From Lachnospiraceae bacterium (GTDB lineage Bacteria > Bacillota > Clostridia > Lachnospirales > Lachnospiraceae), in NCBI GenBank assembly GCA_004557975.1, contig SFEV01000017.1, positions 11,589 to 75,588 of the forward strand: a DNA stretch of 64,000 nucleotides, given 5' to 3'. Within the stretch, counting starts at the first letter, position 1. Every line of letters begins with the position of its first letter. The translations under genes were made by a program, and so were the position numbers. The notes under the pieces are model-generated. The model saw only the letters and a list, made by a program, of their open reading frames with translations. It was not told the DNA's origin and did not search any database. Positions 57,897 to 64,000 of this stretch are shown here, piece by piece.

Positions 57897-57925
57897 ATTA
57901 TACATGATTTGTCGTATAATGTCCA
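57897..57925 (-). promoter_or_regulatory. Promoter for the AraC-type gene
   Basis: On the - strand: TGGACA (complement of 57920-57925), 17-bp spacer, perfect TATAAT (complement of 57897-57902). Confidence 0.78.
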
Positions 57926-58040
57926 TTTTATTTTGCAGGGAAATAAAATATACTGTGTATTAACGGCAGTTCATGCAGCTGCTGTCCCGGGAATCGTCTT
58001 CTGAGCAGAAATTCCAGGGGCAGCCGATTTTTATGGGTTT

Positions 58041-58073
58041 GCGAATCGTATCTGTGAAGGTACTGAACAGATA
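58041..58073. repeat. 33-nt hairpin repeat, copy B
   Basis: One mismatch to 38159-38191; keeps the GTATCTGT/ACAGATA stem. It lies 34 nt before the GH127 start codon, in the divergent region with the AraC-type gene. Confidence 0.7.
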
Positions 58074-58107
58074 TGTGAAAAAAGAATAAAACAGAGGGGG
58101 AAACAAA

Positions 58108-60111
58108 ATGGACAACACACCAATTTCTTTGCGCAATTTTAAGGCGACCGACGGCTTCTGGAAAAACCAGATGGAGCTGGTCAGAAAAGAAGTGATCCCT
58201 TATGAGTGGGATATGCTCAATGACCGTGTGGAGGGTGCGACACCCAGCTTCTGCATGCGAAATTTCAGGATTGCAGGAAAGCTGATGGCGGAGAAGCGTG
58301 AAAAGGGTTCGGCCTTTGAGGAACCGCTTTATACATTTCGCGGCTTTGAGGCTCTGCCGGAGGATCCGGAGCATCCGGAGGACAAATTTTATGGATTTGT
58401 TTTCCAGGACAGTGACTTTTCTAAATGGATTGAAGCAGTTGCGTATTCTCTGATGAATCATCCGGATGATGAGCTGGAGAGGACGGCGGATGAGGCCATT
58501 GATATTGTCTGTGCCGCACAGCATGAGAGCGGATACCTGGACACATACTATATTATCAACGGAATGGATAAGATATTTACGAATCTGCGCGACTACCATG
58601 AACTGTACTGTTTCGGTCATCTGACAGAAGGCGCTGTGGCCTACTATCAGGCGACAGGGAAGAGAAAGCTTCTGGATGCCTGCATTCGGTTCGCAGACTA
58701 TATTGACAGCTGTTTCGGCTCCGACGAGGGAAAATGCAAAGGCTATCCGGGACATGAGATTGCGGAGATGGCGCTTGTACGCCTGTATGAGGTGACGGGG
58801 GAGAAGCGTTATCTTGACCTGGCACGCTTTTTTGTGGATGAGAGAGGAAAGCAGCCGTACTACTGGGACAATGAGGAACATCCGGAGGAAAAGACACCGG
58901 GAGAGCGATATCAGTACAATCAGGCCCACCGTCCGGTTCGTGACCAGGACGAGGCAGTGGGACACGCTGTCCGCGCCGTGTATCTGTACTCCGGCATGGC
59001 AGATGTGGCGAGACTGACCGGTGACGAGGAACTGTGGAATGCATGCTGTCGTCTCTGGGACAGTACCGTGAGAGAAAAGCTGTATATCACCGGAGGAATC
59101 GGCGGAACTCATATCGGAGAGGCATTTTCATTTCCTTTTGACCTGCCCAACGATACAGCTTATGCGGAGACATGCGCTTCCATCGGACTTATTTTCTGGG
59201 CGAGAAGAATGCTGGAAAAGGAGGTCCACGCAAAATACGCGGATGTGATGGAACTTGCACTTTACAACACAGTGCTTTCCGGTATGAATCTCGACGGAAA
59301 GAGCTTTTTCTATGTCAATCCTCTGGAGGTGCTTCCGGAAGCATGCCATAAGGATGAACGGAAATTCCACGTAAAACCGGTGAGACAGAAATGGTTTGGC
59401 TGTGCATGCTGCCCGCCGAACATTGCGAGAATGATCAGTTCCGTACCTGCTTATGCTTATACAGAGTCGGAAGACACACTTTTCATGCATCTTCATATGG
59501 CGGGGACTGTTACGAAGCAGGTAAACGGTTCAGAAGCTGTATTTGCCGTTGAGTCCGGATTTCCGTGGAACGGAAAGGTGACTGTGACGTATGAAGGTGA
59601 AGCGGGAGTGCCGGTGAAGCTGGCTGTCCGCATACCGGGCTGGTGCAGCGGCCGGAAGATTCAGGTGCCGGAGCATCTTTCCGGAAGTGAAGCAAACGGA
59701 TACCTGTATCTGGAGGGAACATGGCAGAAGGGGGATACGGTAAGCTTTGAATTCCCGATGATACCGCGCTTTTTCCAGGCGGACGACCGGGTACGCGAAA
59801 ATATCGGAAAAGTTGCCGTGGCAAAAGGACCGGTTGTTTATTGTGCCGAGGAAGCAGATAATGGGGCAAACCTGCATCTGCACAGAGTGCTTCCGGGAGA
59901 GCCAGTGAGTGAGGGAACAGTAACGATTGCAGGACAGACATTTCCGACGATTGTGGTGAAGGCAGAGAAGAAGGTGCAGAAAACTCCTGCAGAGGGACTG
60001 TACCATGAATATCAGCCGGAAGAGTATGAAGCTGCTGAGCTTACGCTGATTCCGTATTATGCGTGGGCAAACAGAGGCGAGAATGAGATGATGGTATGGC
60101 TGCGGAAATAA
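58108..60111 (+). CDS. Beta-L-arabinofuranosidase, GH127 family
   Basis: The 667-residue protein has the (alpha/alpha)6 barrel of GH127. Segments include AQHESGYLDTYY, GHLTEGAVAYYQATG, YITGGIGGTHIGEAF and TCASIGLIFWARRML (the Glu/Cys-bearing zinc loop). KWFGCACCPPNIARM carries the two adjacent cysteines that complete the zinc and nucleophile site, near residue 433. The C-terminal beta domain has VTYEGEAGVPVKLAVRIPGW. No signal peptide. It would release L-arabinofuranose from imported beta-arabino-oligosaccharides, e.g. from plant hydroxyproline-rich proteins. Divergent from the AraC-type gene. Confidence 0.94.
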   Translation: MDNTPISLRNFKATDGFWKNQMELVRKEVIPYEWDMLNDRVEGATPSFCMRNFRIAGKLMAEKREKGSAFEEPLYTFRGFEALPEDPEHPEDKFYGFVFQDSDFSKWIEAVAYSLMNHPDDELERTADEAIDIVCAAQHESGYLDTYYIINGMDKIFTNLRDYHELYCFGHLTEGAVAYYQATGKRKLLDACIRFADYIDSCFGSDEGKCKGYPGHEIAEMALVRLYEVTGEKRYLDLARFFVDERGKQPYYWDNEEHPEEKTPGERYQYNQAHRPVRDQDEAVGHAVRAVYLYSGMADVARLTGDEELWNACCRLWDSTVREKLYITGGIGGTHIGEAFSFPFDLPNDTAYAETCASIGLIFWARRMLEKEVHAKYADVMELALYNTVLSGMNLDGKSFFYVNPLEVLPEACHKDERKFHVKPVRQKWFGCACCPPNIARMISSVPAYAYTESEDTLFMHLHMAGTVTKQVNGSEAVFAVESGFPWNGKVTVTYEGEAGVPVKLAVRIPGWCSGRKIQVPEHLSGSEANGYLYLEGTWQKGDTVSFEFPMIPRFFQADDRVRENIGKVAVAKGPVVYCAEEADNGANLHLHRVLPGEPVSEGTVTIAGQTFPTIVVKAEKKVQKTPAEGLYHEYQPEEYEAAELTLIPYYAWANRGENEMMVWLRK

Positions 60112-60150
60112 AGAACGCAGATATAGGAGCCTGACTTTTTAAAATTCAAT

Positions 60151-60198
60151 AAAACCACCGGAAGAAAGGCGTGATGCCCGGCTTCCGGTGGTTTTTTT
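60151..60198. terminator. Bidirectional terminator between GH127 and the MoxR-type gene
   Basis: Stem AAACCACCGGAAG/CTTCCGGTGGTTT with a long loop; T residues flank on the + strand and A residues before the stem give T residues on the - strand. Confidence 0.92.
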
Positions 60199-60202
60199 CG
60201 CT

Positions 60203-61750
60203 TTATTTTTTTCTGTCATTATTCAGAAGCTTTTCCCGCAGCTCCTTTTCCCGTGTCTGAAGATTCAGCCGTTTTCGGTACTGTTCACACAGAGGGCTCG
60301 GGTTTTTCCTGAAAAATTCGCAGGCGAGAGGATTCTGAAACAGGGAGGAAAGAAAAAGTGTAAATTCCGGGCCGTCAGACTCCGCAAGCAGAGACACTCC
60401 ACGTTCCGTCATTTCAAGGAGATGTGCGGTATTTAGTGCAAGTGCTTTTTCACGTTCCAGAACCGCATTTCGTATTTCTTCATAAAGATTCCGATCTTCT
60501 CCGCATATATTCTGATTTATTATATGTCCGCTCTGGTTCGCCTTATACTCGTAAAAATTTGTCTGCAGCTCATATAAAGCCTGCTGCATTTCCTGTATTT
60601 CGCGCTCAGAGGACAGGCCATGCTCCTTTCTGACAGCCAGTACCTCCCGTTCTTTTTTCAGAAACGCGCTCATCGCATCGGAGAGTTCTGCAATTCTCTG
60701 CTGCTTCTGGAACCGCTGCAGGCGATCCAGCAGATCAGTCTGAAGCTTTGCCTGTCTCGCAGCAGAAGCCTGCTCCTGCAGACATCCTCCCAGATAAGAC
60801 AGCATCAGGTGCACGAGAAACAGTTTTTCATCAAAGGGACTTTCTGATACGATTTTACGGCATATATCGGTAGCAGCCTGATCACCCTCCAGCATGGCAG
60901 GGACGGGAATTACCTTTTTGTGTGCTTCAAACAGCTGATAATATCCTGAAAAATCATGTGCCAGCTCACTGACATGGAGATACTGCCCCACGAGATCAGG
61001 AGTGACGGGAAGCTGCAGCTTTTCATACTGGAATAAAAGGCAGGAGAGATCCTCCCAGCCTCGGGCGGTGGCGAAGGAACGTTTTGTATACGTCTGCTCC
61101 AGCACATAGAAGCTGTTCCGGTGCATGTCGAGGTAGGAAATAATCGCGCCGTGTACGTTTCGCTCCAGTGCATATGGACGCCATGCATCATAGTCAGATT
61201 CCACCTCGATATATTTCAGACGGTCCAGTGTGGCAATGTCGAATTCTCGCACGGATTTGTTGTATTCCTGGGGATTTCCGGCTGCAGCCAGCACCCATCC
61301 GTCCGGCAGCCGGTGGTTTCCGAAGGTTTTATTCTGCAGAAACTGCAGCATGGCGGGAGCCAGTGTCTCTGAGACGCAGTTGATCTCATCGAGAAAGAGA
61401 AGTCCTTCCCGGCAGCCGCTGTCCCGGATGCAGTGCAGAACGGATGCGATGATCTCACTCATGGTGTATTCCGTGACGGCACACTCCCGTCCTTCAAATA
61501 CCTCACGCTCAATAAACGGAAGACCAATTGCGCTCTGCCGCGTGTGGTGCGTCATTGTATAGGAAACAAAACCGATTCCACAGGCAGCGGCAGCCTGCTC
61601 CATAATGGCTGTTTTGCCGATGCCGGGCGGGCCGATCAGAAGAAGAGGCCGCTGTCTGAGAGGAGGAATTTCATAGCCTCCCCACTCATTTTTTGCAGTG
61701 TATGCGAGGATTGTGTGGATAACTTCCTGTTTCGCGTCACGGATGTTCAT
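60203..61750 (-). CDS. MoxR-family AAA+ ATPase
   Basis: The 515-residue protein has an AAA+ module in residues 1-300: Walker A LIGPPGIGKTA, the MoxR loop THHTRQSAIGLPF, Walker B GLLFLDEINC, sensor 1 VLAAAGNPQEYN and arginine-finger LDRLKYIEV. The rest is a long, charged helical region (about 330-515) with heptad-like stretches such as LLDRLQRFQKQQRIAELSDA. MoxR proteins act as chaperones that activate or assemble partner complexes together with VWA proteins, as in RavA-ViaA. AAGGAG precedes the ATG, 25 nt after the VWA gene. Client unknown. Confidence 0.9.
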   Translation of the reverse strand: MNIRDAKQEVIHTILAYTAKNEWGGYEIPPLRQRPLLLIGPPGIGKTAIMEQAAAACGIGFVSYTMTHHTRQSAIGLPFIEREVFEGRECAVTEYTMSEIIASVLHCIRDSGCREGLLFLDEINCVSETLAPAMLQFLQNKTFGNHRLPDGWVLAAAGNPQEYNKSVREFDIATLDRLKYIEVESDYDAWRPYALERNVHGAIISYLDMHRNSFYVLEQTYTKRSFATARGWEDLSCLLFQYEKLQLPVTPDLVGQYLHVSELAHDFSGYYQLFEAHKKVIPVPAMLEGDQAATDICRKIVSESPFDEKLFLVHLMLSYLGGCLQEQASAARQAKLQTDLLDRLQRFQKQQRIAELSDAMSAFLKKEREVLAVRKEHGLSSEREIQEMQQALYELQTNFYEYKANQSGHIINQNICGEDRNLYEEIRNAVLEREKALALNTAHLLEMTERGVSLLAESDGPEFTLFLSSLFQNPLACEFFRKNPSPLCEQYRKRLNLQTREKELREKLLNNDRKK

Positions 61751-61775
61751 AAGTCAGTCTCCTTATATATTTAAT

Positions 61776-63341
61776 TTAAAGTTCATCCGGCAGATGGAGA
61801 TTCAGCCGGATCGCCCAGGCAGGAATTGCATGCTTTTCCGTCTGGTCATTCAGAAAGACGAAGGCAGTATCCCAGGCCGGCGCTCTCACCGGAAAGATGC
61901 CGTCTCCGTCTGTAAAATACAGCAGTCCCCGGAGATGGCGAATCTCTTTTTTATGGATCAGTTTTTCCAGATATTCAAATACGGGACGAAAATCTGTATT
62001 CCCCTGGCCGAGAATCCGGATATCCGGAAGATAATCTTCCCATTCCTCTATGCTTGTAAAAATCCGGTGCTCCTGAATCATGGAGTCGCACTGGATCAGA
62101 TGCAGACGCATTCTGGCAAAAAAATTTTCACGCTGCCTTAAAATACTCCACGTCTCCTCCAGAAAGCGACGCACAATCCTGCCTGAGCAGGAACCGGAAG
62201 TATCGATCGCGATGGCCAGCTCATCGAGTCGGTTGACTTCCCGGTATTCCAGCGGTTCAATAAAAGGAATGCCTTTGGCAGGAAGCGGGTGTGCCACGGG
62301 AAAAATCACCTGCCCGGAAGTATATTCTGATCCGGCTGCGCGCAGGCAGTCTGATGTGGCTGTATGCAGGCATTCAGATGTGGTTGCGGAAGAGTCTGTC
62401 CTGGATGCGTTGTATGCAGCGATTTCGTCTCCGTAACATGCCAGTCCATAATAATAGGGTATGTAGTCAAAGGCATCCATGTCAGTCAGGGCTTCCTCGC
62501 GGGGTACAGCGAAGCGCCGCAGAAATTGCCGGTAGTCCATGGAATCCTGCTGTTTCAGATCCACTTTTTCAGAGACGGTACCTCCGGAAGTTCCGTGTTT
62601 GCCCATGCCTGAAGACTGCGGAAGCTTCGGGCGGATCCTGCTCCAGCGCTTCTGAAGCTTTTCCAGCTCACCAATCTGACTCGCTGTAAGGCCAGAGTGA
62701 TGCATTGCTCCATTTCCGTTGCACTGCATTTCCGGACTGGATACATTCCCGGCAGTTTCAGAGAGCTGTCGAAACCAGAACGTGTGGGAATCATAAGCAC
62801 ATGATCTGCCATACTCCAAAAGCTGCGGGCAGACAGGAAACAGTGCCGGGAAAGATGATGCGTCGAGCCATCCGGAGCTTTTCAGACGGGTCAGGGCGTG
62901 AAAGCAGAGTGAACGCTCCGCTTCAGAAAGCAGTACAGTGTCAACAGTCCGGAGAACTCTTTGCAGTGAAGCTGAAAGCTCCTGCCTGCCATACAGAAGC
63001 TCCTCCATCAGGCCGGCAGACAGATCACAGGAGATATCCCACACATCCGGACTCACCATCATACCCTGAATCATGTGGAGGCAGAGACAGTGAATGTGCG
63101 CATGAAGAAATGCTCTGCGCAGAAAATCAGAATCTTTCAGGAAGCTCTGGCAGACATTGTCAGGATGAAAAAAAAGATGGATGCCGTCTGTTCCGAGGGC
63201 ACTGTCCATGACATTGCAGCATTTCCATTCCAGCTGTCCGAATACTTCGGGAAAGGACGGAAAGCGCATCATATCATCCTCCTGCAGAAGGCGCAGGACA
63301 GAGTGCGCATCTTCAGTTGAAAAAGCACTGTCAGTAATCAT
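61776..63341 (-). CDS. VWA-domain partner protein (DUF2201-like)
   Basis: 521 residues. The N-terminal half resembles the DUF2201 metallopeptidase-like domain, with FLHAHIHCLCLHMI where related proteins have a histidine-rich zincin-like helix; the expected Glu is absent. A low-complexity linker (about residues 200-380, Ser/Thr-rich) leads to a C-terminal VWA-like domain from ELAIAIDTSGSCSG (MIDAS DxSxS), with GQGNTDFRPVFEYL and LLYFTDGDG as the further MIDAS parts. The ATG at 63341 has GAGG upstream; a GTG at 63356 lacks spacing. It forms an operon with the MoxR-type ATPase, the usual MoxR-VWA pairing. Confidence 0.87.
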   Translation of the reverse strand: MITDSAFSTEDAHSVLRLLQEDDMMRFPSFPEVFGQLEWKCCNVMDSALGTDGIHLFFHPDNVCQSFLKDSDFLRRAFLHAHIHCLCLHMIQGMMVSPDVWDISCDLSAGLMEELLYGRQELSASLQRVLRTVDTVLLSEAERSLCFHALTRLKSSGWLDASSFPALFPVCPQLLEYGRSCAYDSHTFWFRQLSETAGNVSSPEMQCNGNGAMHHSGLTASQIGELEKLQKRWSRIRPKLPQSSGMGKHGTSGGTVSEKVDLKQQDSMDYRQFLRRFAVPREEALTDMDAFDYIPYYYGLACYGDEIAAYNASRTDSSATTSECLHTATSDCLRAAGSEYTSGQVIFPVAHPLPAKGIPFIEPLEYREVNRLDELAIAIDTSGSCSGRIVRRFLEETWSILRQRENFFARMRLHLIQCDSMIQEHRIFTSIEEWEDYLPDIRILGQGNTDFRPVFEYLEKLIHKKEIRHLRGLLYFTDGDGIFPVRAPAWDTAFVFLNDQTEKHAIPAWAIRLNLHLPDEL

Positions 63342-63419
63342 GATCAGCTGCCTCACTTCCTGATTATGTTCCGGAGGGTCAGTATTTCATTCTTTCATTG
63401 CTGTGCAGACGCGGCGTGC

Positions 63420-63832
63420 ATTCAGAACTCAGACCCTGGTATCTGAATGAATTGTATCATGGATTGAAAGCAGAAACAACAGATTACTTGCTGGTAGCTT
63501 TCCCGATGAATATTCTCTCAGGATCAGTTTTGGAACGCAGGGAACTTTTACATACAAGGTTCCGGTATATAAATATCTGGAGAAATCCATGCAGGAGCTG
63601 GATGACCGGAAGCTCATTGTCCTGATTCCGTTTCAGCTTCTGCGTCTCAGGAGATCCAGAAAGGATGGAAGAGCTGGAAGAATAAACAAGAAGGATGGAA
63701 GAAAATACCCGTTCTCTTGAGTATCAGCTTCTGATATGGAAATTGCATGCAAAAGGTCTCTCTTCGGAGAAAATTGCACGGCAGGCAGAAGTGTCTGTCG
63801 AAGATGTGCAGAGGATTCTGGATGAGGCATAA
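63420..63832 (+). pseudogene. Remnant of a PD-(D/E)XK nuclease-family transposase (Rpn-like), 3' part
   Basis: No single frame is open, but pieces read as one family's C-terminal half. GTFTYKVPVYKYLEKSMQEL and RKLIVLIPFQLLRLRR lie in one frame (about 63535-63650). After a frameshift, a 45-residue stretch from the ATG at 63695 ends in LHAKGLSSEKIARQAEVSVE, a helix-turn-helix-like tail common at the end of these proteins. A stop also interrupts the second frame. The nuclease domain is missing. Recognised by pattern only. Confidence 0.5.
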
Positions 63833-63855
63833 GATTCATGTACGAAATTAAATTC

Positions 63856-63885
63856 TTGACTTTTTTCTTTTCCGGGTGATATACT
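63856..63885 (+). promoter_or_regulatory. Promoter for a gene beyond the right edge
   Basis: TTGACT at 63856-63861, 18-bp spacer, TATACT at 63880-63885. The -10 lies inside a short inverted repeat (CCGGG/CCCGG, 63872-63890), which may be an operator. No start codon with a ribosome-binding site follows before the window ends. Confidence 0.6.
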
Positions 63886-64000
63886 CCCGGAGAAAAATAA
63901 ATAGTGTCTGCTGATTAATAGTCAAAAGCTTGAAAATACTGAATTTCTGTTCCTTATGTGGTAAAATAATTGCAAGGGTTTCAATATTTTGAGTTTATTT

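Noticed and set aside
55629..60111. Prophage or integrative element signs in the accessory regions.
   Set aside because: No integrase, phage structural or conjugation genes and no attachment-site duplication next to the tRNAs were seen.

Overview
The window looks like chromosome of an anaerobic gut member of the Lachnospiraceae (Clostridia). This rests on gene content rather than on a marker gene: the Firmicutes order cysS-mrnC-rlmB, a TatD-associated radical SAM protein, a flavodoxin/ferredoxin fusion, a monomeric [FeFe]-hydrogenase-like protein, an anaerobic (cbi-type) cobalamin pathway and several glycoside hydrolases with their own regulators. Base composition is near even, Shine-Dalgarno sites are strong, and GTG and TTG starts occur.

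Layout. 1-4.3 kb: 3' part of a CapA-like surface protein, an apparently dead RAYT-type transposase, a lipoprotein, a PAP2 membrane protein and tRNA-Val/tRNA-Met. 4.3-10.1 kb: a five-gene peptide-type ABC importer followed by an amidohydrolase. 10.1-17.7 kb: housekeeping block (ispF, an acetyltransferase, cysS, mrnC, rlmB, ktrB, ktrA, a DUF2974 hydrolase). 18-26.6 kb: a sugar locus with a LacI regulator, a three-gene ABC importer and two GH42 beta-galactosidases. 26.6-34.2 kb: redox proteins (EFR1 type, [FeFe]-hydrogenase type), an aromatic-acid exporter-like protein and a heterodimeric ABC exporter. 34.2-36.7 kb: a Zn/Cd-type P-type ATPase whose histidine-rich N-terminus is out of frame. 36.9-37.1 kb: a possible small structured RNA gene. 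37.3-38.9 kb: a pyridoxamine kinase and a radical SAM protein. 39-55.5 kb: a cobalamin riboswitch, then secreted and membrane components for cobalt/tetrapyrrole handling, then eight genes covering most of the corrin ring pathway. 55.6-60.1 kb: alpha-galactosidase, AraC regulator and GH127 beta-L-arabinofuranosidase. 60.2-63.3 kb: a MoxR ATPase with a VWA partner. 63.4-63.8 kb: remnant of a PD-(D/E)XK nuclease-family transposase.

How parts work together. The 39-55 kb block reads as one B12-repressible programme. A secreted CbiK-type chelatase, a secreted NEAT-like protein and a binding protein with its own NEAT-like domain sit outside the membrane. A FecCD/BtuC-type importer follows. CbiD, CbiF, CbiG, CbiH, a CbiJ-CbiE-CbiT fusion, CbiA, CbiP and CbiC then carry the cytoplasmic ring chemistry. 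cbiL and the lower-ligand and loop-assembly genes are not in the window. The sugar loci each pair importer, hydrolase and local regulator, which fits a plant- or host-glycan forager.

Most interesting items: the extracellular chelatase/NEAT-like/binding-protein module (39-46 kb); the metal ATPase silenced by one 20-nt repeat unit whose loss would restore the frame, under an ArsR-type operator; a multi-hairpin element at 36.95 kb with its own promoter and terminator; a five-hairpin leader in front of the hydrogenase-like gene; and hairpin repeats near a RAYT that has lost its catalytic residues.
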